Shown: positions 16,948 to 26,572, counted from the stretch's first letter. The stretch is 38,548 bases of DNA from CALIKS01 sp964440295 (GCA_964440295.1 CAYTRT010000010.1:1-38548); one strand, 5' to 3'. Numbers and translations: made by a program. The notes: generated from the letters alone by a model not told the origin.

Positions 16948-17095
16948 CCACCAAACTCACCCAACACCAAACCGACAAACCATGATTTAAGCCTGATTAT
17001 ATACAGACCCGCAACAAAACAGAAACTTAAATACCCGCAACAAAAACAATAGAAAGAGAAAGCAAAAGCAACGCATTAAGGTATTAGTATACAGA

Positions 17096-17170
17096 GGGCC
17101 CGTGGCCTAGTATGGATAAGGCGGCGGCCTCCTAAGCCGCAGATCGTGGGTTCAAGTCCCACCGGGCCCG
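17096..17170 (+). tRNA. tRNA-Arg (anticodon CCT)
   Basis: This is a 75-base gene with acceptor GGGCCCG/CGGGCCC, D stem GCCT/AGGC, anticodon stem GCGGC/GCCGC with loop CTCCTAA (anticodon CCT), and T stem GTGGG/CCCAC around TTCAAGT. The discriminator is G and no CCA is encoded. No intron is present. A T-rich stretch (TGTTTT) just downstream may end transcription. It marks the left border of the AT-richer transporter region. Confidence 0.96.
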
Positions 17171-17404
17171 CACCTGTTTTAAGTTTAATGTTAGTGTTAG
17201 TATCTAAATATTAAGAATTACAAATCTATCTACGAAGTTGTTAGGAGGCTATTAGAGAGGCAGCATAACCATCGCTGAAGTTTTCACAACATCAAAAACA
17301 TAGAAGATTTATGGATAGTAGACTAAGTTATGAACATCGGTCAAGATTCCCATCTAATTAAATCAGATACAGAACTACAAAATTTTTCTACATGTTCTCC
17401 TCTT

Positions 17405-18856
17405 TCATACGACAGCCTTTAGTTTCGGATTCAGTAATGGTTCCAGCCCTATCGTTATTAGTAAGAATGTTATCGTTGTGATCACTATCATTAATCCGGG
17501 TGGAATTATCCACCACCAGTAACCGAGGTATATTGCTCCACTTCTAAATCCATGCTCAAGTATCTGACCCCACGTAGGAATTGTCGGATCACCAAGACCC
17601 AAGAAGCTCAGCGCAGCCTCAGCAAGTATTGCAGAAGGAATCAAGAATATACTCTGCGCAATTATGAATGGCGCAATATTTGGCAAGATATGTCTACTCA
17701 TTATCCACATTCTTGATGCTCCACACGATATAGCCGCTTCTATAAACTGGCTGGATTTTATCTGCATAACCATCGGTCGAATTATTATCACCAAGCCTGG
17801 CCAGCTGAAGGCCGTCAATACAAGAATTATTAAAAATAATCTCATGCCAAACTCTCTAAAAATGAAAGTGAAGAATATCAGTATAGGCAGCAAAGGCATG
17901 TTCAAGATTATATCGCTACTCCTTTGAATAACTATATCTGTTTTACCACCGAGATATCCGCTCAAGACCCCAAGTGTAGTACCTATAATAGTTACTAGTG
18001 TTGCTGCCATGAAGCCAATCATTAAACTAGTAGGAAAGCCGTAAAGTAACCCCATCATTAAGTCTCTCCCAATTACATCTGTTCCTAATAGTCCATAGGT
18101 CTTACCGCCCACTATGAAACTAACTTCTCCCACACTTCCCTTTCCTTCATAAATGTATACTCGAACGTGAAATTTGTATAATCCCTTTAAGACAGAGAAT
18201 CTGTTCTCTCCAGTCCTTAATGGATATCCAAAGAAAAGTTTCTCTGAGCCGATAGCAGAAACTTCATCCATTGTTATATCTGAGTAGTACTTCTTATTAA
18301 GTGAATAAACTAGGTTTAGAATTGGTGTTAAGTCTTCTGTTAGGATCAATCTATATGGAGACTCAACATATCTTCGGTAAGGTGGTTCCTCTATAGCCGA
18401 TGGCCCCCTTATCGTAAAGCTAGTAAGCCTCACCGAGAGATTATCAGGCCTACTCATCCATATCTCAACTCTAGGAGGCTTTGCCGAGTAGAATGTTATG
18501 TCCTTTATCAATACATGTAGGAACGATGGATAATCATCATAACTATAATCTATTCCAGCGCTATATTCCACTATCCGGAGATTCTCTTCAACTAATACAC
18601 TGGTAGGCTGAACTAGCTTAATGACAGTATGTTCCGGAACCTTTGCACCAGTAAATAACGATAACCAAGTTGGTGGAGCTAGTCTTGGATTATCAGCCCA
18701 ATATGTCGGATTATTCCATATCCTTTTGCCAAAATCTATCGGATAAGTTAATACGATAACTATCGATAAAATTATTAGTATTGCTAAAAGCACTGTTCCA
18801 ATTCTTATAGACCAGCTGGCGAAGAACCTCTCGAGAAATTCCTTCTTAGGCGTCAT
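17405..18856 (-). CDS. ABC peptide/sugar importer permease, DppC type (left cassette)
   Basis: This 483-residue membrane permease has a first membrane helix at about 17-38 and then an unusually large outside domain to about residue 265. That domain begins with the archaeal Y-W-A-D-N-P-R-L-A-P-P-T-W motif. The transporter core starts at G-T-D-V-I-G-R-D, and E-A-A-I-S-C-G-A-S carries the EAA loop that docks the ATPase. The start ATG overlaps the stop of the DppB-type gene by one base (TGATG), so the pair is translationally coupled. No ATPase genes follow; downstream there are only about 230 noncoding bases and tRNA-Arg. It is a paralogue of the permease at 31366-32772. Confidence 0.9.
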   Translation of the reverse strand: MTPKKEFLERFFASWSIRIGTVLLAILIILSIVIVLTYPIDFGKRIWNNPTYWADNPRLAPPTWLSLFTGAKVPEHTVIKLVQPTSVLVEENLRIVEYSAGIDYSYDDYPSFLHVLIKDITFYSAKPPRVEIWMSRPDNLSVRLTSFTIRGPSAIEEPPYRRYVESPYRLILTEDLTPILNLVYSLNKKYYSDITMDEVSAIGSEKLFFGYPLRTGENRFSVLKGLYKFHVRVYIYEGKGSVGEVSFIVGGKTYGLLGTDVIGRDLMMGLLYGFPTSLMIGFMAATLVTIIGTTLGVLSGYLGGKTDIVIQRSSDIILNMPLLPILIFFTFIFREFGMRLFLIILVLTAFSWPGLVIIIRPMVMQIKSSQFIEAAISCGASRMWIMSRHILPNIAPFIIAQSIFLIPSAILAEAALSFLGLGDPTIPTWGQILEHGFRSGAIYLGYWWWIIPPGLMIVITTITFLLITIGLEPLLNPKLKAVV

Positions 18857-19917
18857 CAGTATCTCACCCTCGGGTCTAAAACAAGGTAGACTATTTCAAG
18901 GATTATCCTAACAAAGATGTAGATTAATGTGTAAAGATAAGTTAAAGCAATAATTAGCCCTTCTTCGAGGGATATTATTGCTTGATAATAGAGACTGCCC
19001 ATCCCATACCATCCGAATACTATCTCAGTGATTATAGCTCCGCCGAGAGAGCCAGCTAGACCCAGAACAATGTTGGTCACTATCGTGGGTGCAGCTATTC
19101 TTAGAATGTACCTTTTTCTAATAATGTCTTCAGGCAGTCCTTTAGCTCTAGCGACGCTGACATAGTCCTCTTGGGCAATATTAAATACAATCATTCTAGC
19201 TGAGTAGATCCATCCACCTATCTGAACTATAACTAGAGTTGTGAAAGGAAGTATCGAATGCCAGATTAAGTCAAGTATCCTAGAGGAAATATCTGGCGGA
19301 GGAGGTATGCTATACATCCCGCCGATTGGGAGGATTTTCAAGTAAAAGCCAAAAAATATTATTAGGATTATTCCAATCCACCAAGATGGTAGAGTATAAG
19401 ATATTATTGATAGATATGTCGTGAATCTATCTAAGAATGTTCCAGGATTTGAAGCTATCTTAACGCCTATTAAGATACCAGTTATTGCCGAAAATATCAA
19501 CGGCACCGTAACCAACACAATAGTATTAGGTATCCTTTCTAAGATTATCTCAGATATCTCTTGACTACCAGTAAAGCCTTTAATAACCCTAGTCCGACCT
19601 AAGTCAAAACAAGCGATCCGAATTATCATCTGAAACATTCGATAAAACCATGGTTTGTCTAATCCATAGCTAGAGTAAATCTCCAGCTTCTGCAACTCTA
19701 TTGCAGCTTCTAAAGCTGAAGGATCATGTATTTGCGCTGCCAAAGCCTTCTTTACATCTTGGAGGGCCTGCTCAGCCATAGAGGTCAATATTCTATCAGA
19801 AACGCCAGTTAGACCTAGCGTTAAGCTCATTAAAAATAGAACAGCAGGTGCTACAAGAAGCAACGATATAGAACGTAAAATTATTGTTTTAATCATCTGC
19901 ACTCTATAATATCTCAT
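18856..19917 (-). CDS. ABC peptide/sugar importer permease, DppB type (left cassette)
   Basis: This 353-residue integral membrane protein has the DppB/OppB plan: membrane helix at about 10-32, an extended outside loop of about 70 residues, then the five-helix transport core with R-I-P-N-T-I near 130 and an EAA-type loop V-A-R-A-K-G-L-P. It ends in the typical L-D-P-R-V-R-Y. It is the upstream partner of the DppC-type gene. The promoter is in the short divergent region 19918-20005, shared with the coiled-coil protein gene. Confidence 0.92.
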   Translation of the reverse strand: MRYYRVQMIKTIILRSISLLLVAPAVLFLMSLTLGLTGVSDRILTSMAEQALQDVKKALAAQIHDPSALEAAIELQKLEIYSSYGLDKPWFYRMFQMIIRIACFDLGRTRVIKGFTGSQEISEIILERIPNTIVLVTVPLIFSAITGILIGVKIASNPGTFLDRFTTYLSIISYTLPSWWIGIILIIFFGFYLKILPIGGMYSIPPPPDISSRILDLIWHSILPFTTLVIVQIGGWIYSARMIVFNIAQEDYVSVARAKGLPEDIIRKRYILRIAAPTIVTNIVLGLAGSLGGAIITEIVFGWYGMGSLYYQAIISLEEGLIIALTYLYTLIYIFVRIILEIVYLVLDPRVRY

Positions 19918-20005
19918 CTTCGTCGCGTTAAGTTAAGCTTTAGGATTAGCAATTGGAAAAGTATAAAAGCATGTATAATATTTGCCCTTATTGAAGACTT
20001 GTAAA

Positions 20006-20746
20006 ATGAAGATTAAAATTAAAATCCCGAATTATTTATTATACCTACTTATCTTGATTGCGGTTGTCGGGTTTTTCATCCTTGGTTATTATGAGGGACA
20101 ATACCAGCTTGAGAAACAATTATCCATTAATATGGCTCAATTAGAAGAAGAGAAGAGTAAATGTACACTGTTGGCCTCGAAGATCGAATCTCTAGAAGAC
20201 AAGATCCTTGAACTTGAATCTACGAGAAGCAGCCTAACCATAGAGGCTGAAAAGCTCAATCAGGAATTATCCAATCTTATTGCACAGCTTGAAAATAAGG
20301 ATAAAGAGATTATGAAGATTAACTTAACATGCAAAGAATGCTATAGCAAAACAGCTAAGATTGAGGATAATTTAAGAAAACTTAAAGCCGTAACTGATAA
20401 ACTACGGCAGGATAGAGAATTACTATTGATACTAAAGACTAGCCCTCCACTTAATAGGACCGAGGCAAAAATATACTGGAATGACGTTAGAAGTGGTTTA
20501 TATAAGATAAATCAGAACCTAGTTCCGACCGTTGACACCATAATCTATTACTTAGATTATTATTTTGACTGGTATGAGTCTTTTCCTAAAGATGGTACTC
20601 AAGAACAAATCTGCAATTGGCTATTTTCATATACCATTGAAGCCAATGAGTATGAGTCGGCTATCTCGAAATTGAGGGATGAGATTTATCTTATAGTAAT
20701 CACAGATTTAGGAGAAGCATTGAGGATAATGGTAGAGATATCATGA
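20006..20746 (+). CDS. Membrane-anchored coiled-coil protein of unknown function
   Basis: The protein has 246 residues from the ATG at 20006; TTG codons at 19982 and 19991 would only add a few residues before the membrane helix. It has a short basic start, one membrane helix (about 9-31), then a long heptad-rich region (about 35-145) dominated by Glu, Lys, Leu and Ile. It ends in a Tyr/Trp-rich globular-looking part. With this topology the coiled coil is probably outside the cell. I recognise no domain. It is coupled by ATGA to the next gene and lies inside an otherwise opposed ABC cassette, suggesting an accessory part of that uptake system. TATAAAA near 19962 could be its promoter. Confidence 0.75.
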   Translation: MKIKIKIPNYLLYLLILIAVVGFFILGYYEGQYQLEKQLSINMAQLEEEKSKCTLLASKIESLEDKILELESTRSSLTIEAEKLNQELSNLIAQLENKDKEIMKINLTCKECYSKTAKIEDNLRKLKAVTDKLRQDRELLLILKTSPPLNRTEAKIYWNDVRSGLYKINQNLVPTVDTIIYYLDYYFDWYESFPKDGTQEQICNWLFSYTIEANEYESAISKLRDEIYLIVITDLGEALRIMVEIS

Positions 20747-21393
20747 GGAGAGTAATCTTATTTGTGACCATATTTTTCGTGGCTCTGCTAATCTTCACAA
20801 ATCCAGTTATTTCTGAAGTTCAGCCTGGGACCGGTTTCCTTACAGCTACTGAAATAAAGCCAGGCTCATACGATTTCTACATGGAGGGTGGAAGAAGTCA
20901 CTTTTTTAAAGTATGGTTAAATGTAGGCCAGATACTCCATTTAGTATTAAGAGTCCCTATGGATGCAGACTTCGACGTTTATCTCTTAAGCTCTGAAAGA
21001 GAAGTAATCGAGAGGAGTCTTTCCCCAAGAGGATATACTGAAAGGATCTCTTATCAAGCATCTTTTTCTGACTACTACTACATCGTAGTCGTTCCATATT
21101 TTGGATCGAGAGGAACTTATACCATGCAGATAACATTTTACGATCCGCCTACCAAGACGGTAACAACTACGGCTACTGAGACGGCCCCAGTATACATCAC
21201 AATTCCAAAACCCACAGCTATAATTATAACTGTTACTAAAACAGTTCGTGAAGTAGAAGCAATTAAAGAAGTTGAATATGTTGAAAGGTTTCCATGGTTA
21301 TTCATAGGATTAGTGGTGCTTGCAGTATCAATAATAATCAGTACTGGCTTAATAAGCCAGTCAATCAGAACCAGACTAGAAAAGAGTCAATGA
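20743..21393 (+). CDS. Exported protein with a PPC-like beta domain and C-terminal anchor
   Basis: This 216-residue protein has a signal peptide (about 1-24). A beta domain with the PPC (pre-peptidase C-terminal) pattern follows: G-S-Y-D-F-Y, F-F-K-V-W-L-N-V-G-Q-I-L, A-D-F-D-V-Y-L-L and Y-Y-I-V-V-V-P...G-T-Y-T-M. Next comes a Thr-rich linker and a C-terminal membrane helix (about 183-205). PPC domains usually accompany secreted proteases or act in surface binding; here the domain stands alone on an anchor. The start ATG overlaps the preceding stop (ATGA). The stop is only 4 bases from the convergent binding-protein stop. The Thr-rich linker resembles the protein at 824-1864. Confidence 0.72.
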   Translation: MRRVILFVTIFFVALLIFTNPVISEVQPGTGFLTATEIKPGSYDFYMEGGRSHFFKVWLNVGQILHLVLRVPMDADFDVYLLSSEREVIERSLSPRGYTERISYQASFSDYYYIVVVPYFGSRGTYTMQITFYDPPTKTVTTTATETAPVYITIPKPTAIIITVTKTVREVEAIKEVEYVERFPWLFIGLVVLAVSIIISTGLISQSIRTRLEKSQ

Positions 21394-21397
21394 CAAG

Positions 21398-23962
21398 TCA
21401 ATGTTTTAACTTCTTCTTTCTTACTACTAATATGCTAATTAAAACCCCTATTATAATTATTGCGAGGATAACTATCAATAAGGTGCTCATCCTGTCTATA
21501 GGTCTTGTGATTGTTGGTCCAGCCTCAACGGTCTTTTCACCTATGATTGTCTCAGTTACAATCGGTCTCTTCTCAACTAAGCTTATCTCTATGAATCTCT
21601 CAGATATCACTGATGTAAAATTACTGAACGCAGTAATATAGATTTTATAGATGTCCGGCTTCAACCTTGCTACAACTTCCAGAGGTATTTCAACTGTTTT
21701 CTTCTCCTCTTGGATTCTCATCAAGTCTGTGTATAGTACTTCTTGTGTATGGGGGTCTACTAGGGATATTTTGAGATATGACTCTGCAACTCCCCTGACC
21801 TCTACATCGAATTTAATAATTTCATCTTTTGATGCTTGAATCGCGGTTGGGGTATATAGCTCAATCTTTCTCGGAATACTAACGTAGAAGTCCTTGGGAG
21901 TAAATGGGTAGGATTTGTCCCTAAAAGCTCTAAGTTCAGCGTATTGTTCTGTCACAGACCCTATTGCTTCTAAATAAAAGGCACCGTTACTTACAACTAA
22001 GTGTCCATGATTCTTAAACCACGTAATTATAGCATTATACCTCTTAAGACTATTCTCTAAGCTTTCATAACTTTTACCAAAGAGGCTAAAGACCTCGGCA
22101 GGATACCTACCTTGATCTCGTAATCTTTCGAATATGCTGATGAGTCTCCTACACTGTTTAGGCTCAATTAGGTCAAGCCAGTCGACCTGCAATCTAGCTG
22201 CAGCTGTGTCAGAATATGCTGCTATATTTTCTTCAAAGACCATAATATCCATTCCATAAAGTAGTTCCCAAGGCATTACTACACCCCATGGCTCAGCATA
22301 CTCGGCGATGTATTCTTCAATCGGATGCCAATAATCAACATATACCTCTATCGATGTCTGATTAATTATTCTAAATCCTTTAAAAGTCTCTAATATAGGT
22401 TTTCGAGTCGTCGAAAGAGAGACTTCTATGCTGGATTTATTTGGATTGTATACTAAATCATAAGATTGGTAGAGCGAGTAGAGAAAGTCTGCTAAAGTAA
22501 TCTCTACTCCATGATGCCACTTAGAATTAATGTATCTCGCATAATTGAAGACTACTCTACTTTTAGCTTTGGTTCCGGCTGGAACATTTACCCAACTATT
22601 CTTTTCTGAGTCCCATACAAACGCATCGTCTGGAACTCTGACTTCGCTGAGCGGATGAGATTCGATAACTTTATAGTTTGCTCTAAATGGTTTTGGTAGA
22701 CCTGTAGATGGATCTCTAATATGTGGCGGATCATATAATTGCTTCCAAATATCTGCACTATATACATCCGTGAATCCGCCGACTGGGTTCCATGCAGAAC
22801 CCATATATGGTCTAACCCATAGGTGACCAACTATCAATTCAGGTCTATCAGTATATATGGATCTAAGAGTCCATAATGATCTTAATCCAGAGACTACATC
22901 CATGGATATGCCTTTCAAATCAGCCCTTAAAGTAAATGGATTATTTACTATAACAACCCATATCCTTACAGCTTCCTCTAAACATAACTTGGTCAGCTCA
23001 GTATATAGTTTGTTTCTTTCCTCTAAGTCATTGTATTCGCCCTTGAATAGTTCTTTACCAAGCTTATCTATCCTATCATTAGTATATTGCCAGAAACCGT
23101 ATTCTAACCATCCAGGCATATATCCAAGCCACGGAGTACACATTTGATTAATAGTTACATAATCATATTTTTCAGCAACTCCCTTAGCCCAACCCTCAGT
23201 ATATAGATGCCATTCAAAAGCTTTAGGATCAGTCCTATAAACTATTGACATTGCCTGCGCAAAATCCATGTAGTTTCTTTTAACAACGAATCCCATTCTT
23301 TCAAGTTCTTCTGAAAGCATGTTGCCCAGCTCTCTCCTCTCGTCTTCTACTCTTATTATGAAACTTAACTCAATAGGTTTCCCATTGTAAACCCACTTCC
23401 CATTCTCTAGCTTAGCGCCGGCTTTTTCCAATGCTTCACTGATGATTACTCTCGCATAGTCTGGGTCATATGAAAACTGATATTTTCTGATAAGTTCTGA
23501 AACAAATAAGTAATCATAGTCCAATGAGCTGACATGAGAATACATTGGAATTGCAAATCCGCCATAGATTGATTTCGCGATATATTCTCTGTCTATGAGG
23601 TAGTTCACCGCGAATCTGATCTCAGGTATAGAGAATGGATTCAGGTCTCCGCTTTGCGCTGGTGCCGGATTAAGAAGGATAGAGATTGTTGTTGAAGGTG
23701 CTTGATAGATCTTTACAGATTCACTCTTCATATATTCTCTTGCAGTGGGTATCTTCAAGCTATAAAGGTAAAGATCTATGTCTCCTCTCTCAATAAGTTT
23801 TGGAGCAAGATCTTGATCAACCTTTTTAAATATTATCCTATCCATTGCTGGACCAGGATTATTATGTGGAGGAATATATTCTTCACCAGCTATCACCGTG
23901 ATAAATATGCTTATAACTAAGATACATAACATTAAGCAAGTTATGAAATTCACTTTCTTCAT
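21398..23962 (-). CDS. Large anchored ABC substrate-binding protein, family 5 (left cassette)
   Basis: This 854-residue protein has a signal segment (about 5-25), a long family-5 binding domain with the conserved I-R-F-A-V-N-Y-L-I-D-R-E-Y-I-A, and G-W-A-K-G and W-H-P-I-E-E-Y in later lobes. A beta domain lies near residues 700-790, and a C-terminal membrane helix (about 823-845) is followed by R-K-K-K-L-K-H. Bacterial homologues are about 500-550 residues, so this is an enlarged archaeal form fixed in the membrane at its C-terminus. Substrates of the family are oligopeptides or, often in archaea, oligosaccharides. Its ATG overlaps the stop of the upstream Asp-box protein. Confidence 0.88.
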   Translation of the reverse strand: MKKVNFITCLMLCILVISIFITVIAGEEYIPPHNNPGPAMDRIIFKKVDQDLAPKLIERGDIDLYLYSLKIPTAREYMKSESVKIYQAPSTTISILLNPAPAQSGDLNPFSIPEIRFAVNYLIDREYIAKSIYGGFAIPMYSHVSSLDYDYLFVSELIRKYQFSYDPDYARVIISEALEKAGAKLENGKWVYNGKPIELSFIIRVEDERRELGNMLSEELERMGFVVKRNYMDFAQAMSIVYRTDPKAFEWHLYTEGWAKGVAEKYDYVTINQMCTPWLGYMPGWLEYGFWQYTNDRIDKLGKELFKGEYNDLEERNKLYTELTKLCLEEAVRIWVVIVNNPFTLRADLKGISMDVVSGLRSLWTLRSIYTDRPELIVGHLWVRPYMGSAWNPVGGFTDVYSADIWKQLYDPPHIRDPSTGLPKPFRANYKVIESHPLSEVRVPDDAFVWDSEKNSWVNVPAGTKAKSRVVFNYARYINSKWHHGVEITLADFLYSLYQSYDLVYNPNKSSIEVSLSTTRKPILETFKGFRIINQTSIEVYVDYWHPIEEYIAEYAEPWGVVMPWELLYGMDIMVFEENIAAYSDTAAARLQVDWLDLIEPKQCRRLISIFERLRDQGRYPAEVFSLFGKSYESLENSLKRYNAIITWFKNHGHLVVSNGAFYLEAIGSVTEQYAELRAFRDKSYPFTPKDFYVSIPRKIELYTPTAIQASKDEIIKFDVEVRGVAESYLKISLVDPHTQEVLYTDLMRIQEEKKTVEIPLEVVARLKPDIYKIYITAFSNFTSVISERFIEISLVEKRPIVTETIIGEKTVEAGPTITRPIDRMSTLLIVILAIIIIGVLISILVVRKKKLKH

Positions 23963-26139
23963 TTTTTCTCAATCCTCTGTCGCTTCCAAAATAGCAAAAA
24001 AACGATACATAATGCTGCTAGTAGAGCCGTCACTAGATAGGATACATTTCGTAAGTACGTAAGCTCAGATTCAAGCCAACTTATTTTGTCTATAAGCATT
24101 TTCGTAGCTTCGAAAACATTTTCGTAACTCTTATCCCCAACTATAGACATGTTTCTAGACATAACCTTTTCAAGCATCTTTTCATATTCCTTTTTCATTG
24201 AGTCTATTTCCTTCTTGACGGTATCTAACCCTAATTCACAATAGAAATATGTTTCTGCTCTATTCCCAGAAATGTCTATCGCTTCAATCCGATATGGTCC
24301 TTCACTTAAAATGGGCATAAAAAATTTTGATTGGAATTTTCCTTCCCTATCAGTTCTTATGGTTGATAGGTAGGCATCACCGACTCTTAAATATACTACT
24401 CCTTCAGGTATGAAGTTTTCACCTATTATCGTTATCTCTTGACCTGCGTGACCTGATGGAGGAGAAATTAGTATCGTGGGTAGAGGAATATGTCTAGTTC
24501 TCGCAAACCCTATCTTCATATTTGGTGAACCAGGTCCTCCAAGCCTCGTATCAGTCCAAGAAACATATACTTCTTCATCTATTGCTGCAATACTGAAGTA
24601 GTCTCCAATATAGAGGTATAATCCATAGTTTGGATTTGATGGATAATCTGTCACTCTAGTATTCTCTAACCATGTTTCTCCCCTATCAATAGACCTGGTA
24701 TAATATATGTGATATTCTATATCTTTGGGATCGTCTCTTCTATCAGCCCATGAAACATGGATCGTTCCGTTGGGACTTACAGCTATAGCCGGAAGGAATT
24801 GGTCTCGATTAGTCTTATCATCATTAAGTCTTCTAGCTAAACTCCATGTTTCTCCTCTATCTAAAGATCTGTAAAAGAATATATCTGAGTCGTCCGGCTT
24901 AGCGGCTACGACTAAATATACTTCGCCGTCTGGTCCAATGTCTATTTGAGGCATCATTGAGACCCAGGCTCTAAAGAGAGTTGGTGGAAGCTCATAATCC
25001 ATCTCTAAAATATGGTCTACATGAATTGGCTTTGTAAATGTATTTCCTCCATCCATGCTTTTAACAATGGTGGGGGCGAAGAGTCCATCCCATGGCCCAT
25101 CGTCGAGAGAGTCATAATAAGCCACATATAATGTACCGTCTCTACCAACTTTAGGATTGGATCCTTGAACAATCCTCCTTCTTTCTTCACCTAGTATATG
25201 GGAATATGTGGGACTGACGGGTTTAGGCAGACTCCATGTTTCTCCACCATCAGTTGAGTATACGAGTTTAATGGTTACGCTGATTATTGGAGCAAGGACA
25301 TAAGGATACTCAGGGATTAGGGGATAATTCAGGATGAATTCTGTATATGTGACATATATCCTATCTCTGTCTGGGTTTACTGGATCCGGACCTATGGCTA
25401 TTCTAGGTCTATCGAGAAATACTATGACTATTTCATTTGCATGTGCATAGATATCTCCGACTGCTGCAACCCTAGGTGGATTCCATTTAAATCCACCATC
25501 ATCAGATCTTGAAACCACTATGCTTGCTTTCTCGTCCCCAAAGACCACTCTATTTGCTATAACGTACTTGTATCCTATGGACATGTATGCAAAGTATACT
25601 CTTCCGCTTCTATCAAACGCTAGGGAGACATCTGAGCCATAATCATCTTTTAATAATGGGGTCATAGCAAAGGGGCCATCCCACCTTTCTCCCCCATCTA
25701 TGCTAACATACGCCGAAGGCGCATACACCCCATAGTCATTCATGCCGATTACAATATTTTCAGGATTGTTGGGATTAACTGCTATACTTGTCTCAGCTTG
25801 ATATGGAATTCTACTAACATCTATCGAGATTAAGAGATTTCTACTGAATTTAGGTGAAGGAACTCTGTAGGGTAGTTTAATAGGTAATCCACCTATTGGA
25901 GATGGGGATGCACTAAGACTTATGGATGGCTCATATATATCTATGCCTTGCAGTCTAAGCCAAACAGGCCCCGATAACAGATCCGCAATGGGAGTAAGTA
26001 ACTTAATACCGCTAAGTTGCCTATAACTATAAGCATAAGATTCGCCTATTCTGGAAATTTCAATTTGAGCATTAACTGTATAAGGAAAAAAAGACGCAGT
26101 AATGAACATAATCAAGATCATTGTGAGAGCTTTACTCAT
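23959..26139 (-). CDS. Membrane-anchored six-Asp-box (sialidase-fold) surface protein
   Basis: This 726-residue protein starts with a signal peptide (1-24). Six Asp boxes of the S-x-D-x-G-x-x-W/F type occur at about residues 146, 212, 295, 361, 425 and 483, the number expected for a six-bladed sialidase/BNR propeller. An IPT/TIG-like beta domain follows (about 555-635, beginning I-S-P-P-S-G-H-A-G-Q), then a coiled coil (about 640-695) and a C-terminal membrane helix with a basic end. True sialidases need an Arg triad, which I cannot confirm by eye, so glycosidase, lyase or pure binding are all possible. Its stop overlaps the start of the binding-protein gene, so the two are translated together; it is probably the first gene of the operon. 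Confidence 0.85.
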   Translation of the reverse strand: MSKALTMILIMFITASFFPYTVNAQIEISRIGESYAYSYRQLSGIKLLTPIADLLSGPVWLRLQGIDIYEPSISLSASPSPIGGLPIKLPYRVPSPKFSRNLLISIDVSRIPYQAETSIAVNPNNPENIVIGMNDYGVYAPSAYVSIDGGERWDGPFAMTPLLKDDYGSDVSLAFDRSGRVYFAYMSIGYKYVIANRVVFGDEKASIVVSRSDDGGFKWNPPRVAAVGDIYAHANEIVIVFLDRPRIAIGPDPVNPDRDRIYVTYTEFILNYPLIPEYPYVLAPIISVTIKLVYSTDGGETWSLPKPVSPTYSHILGEERRRIVQGSNPKVGRDGTLYVAYYDSLDDGPWDGLFAPTIVKSMDGGNTFTKPIHVDHILEMDYELPPTLFRAWVSMMPQIDIGPDGEVYLVVAAKPDDSDIFFYRSLDRGETWSLARRLNDDKTNRDQFLPAIAVSPNGTIHVSWADRRDDPKDIEYHIYYTRSIDRGETWLENTRVTDYPSNPNYGLYLYIGDYFSIAAIDEEVYVSWTDTRLGGPGSPNMKIGFARTRHIPLPTILISPPSGHAGQEITIIGENFIPEGVVYLRVGDAYLSTIRTDREGKFQSKFFMPILSEGPYRIEAIDISGNRAETYFYCELGLDTVKKEIDSMKKEYEKMLEKVMSRNMSIVGDKSYENVFEATKMLIDKISWLESELTYLRNVSYLVTALLAALCIVFLLFWKRQRIEKK

Positions 26140-26171
26140 TTCAGCTTCATTAATTAACTCCAGTCTAGAAG

Positions 26172-26215
26172 GTTATAAGATTTTTCAGCTAATTAAGTCA
26201 ATACAATCGAAAAAA
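26172..26215. repeat. Left copy of a 44-base duplication abutting the second gap
   Basis: These 44 bases are identical to 26316-26359 and end exactly at the N run. They are AT-rich, noncoding and end in a run of A. As at the first gap, an unmerged contig overlap is the simplest origin. Confidence 0.8.
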
Positions 26216-26315
26216 NNNNNNNNNNNNNNNNNNNNNNNNNNNNNNNNNNNNNNNNNNNNNNNNNNNNNNNNNNNNNNNNNNNNNNNNNNNNNNNNNNNNN
26301 NNNNNNNNNNNNNNN
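26216..26315. other. Assembly gap of 100 N in a noncoding region
   Basis: This is a run of exactly 100 N within the region 26140-26572. The remaining roughly 330 known bases are AT-rich, and I see no credible coding region or RNA gene in them. The promoter of the Asp-box protein operon must lie at or beside this gap. Confidence 0.95.
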
Positions 26316-26572
26316 GTTATAAGATTTTTCAGCTAATTAAGTCAATACAATCGAAAAAATGTTAGAACGGCTCTATTAAAAACTAATTTAATTTATTTAT
26401 TACATAACTTATTGAAAATCAGTTAGGGAATCTTCTTTACACTTTAATGTTTAGAAAATATATTTCCAATGTATGTGTTTAGACAGGCTTGACTATAATA
26501 ATTTTAGTTTTATTTAAGTGTCCATCTAATGTATTAAATACCATCATTAACACACAGTATTAAAGAATAGAG

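Noticed and set aside
14560..17070. Strong A/C bias of the plus strand as a possible replication-origin skew
   Set aside because: The bias is local and mostly follows codon and amino-acid choice in a membrane-protein tail. No origin-binding repeats or Cdc6/Orc gene are present.
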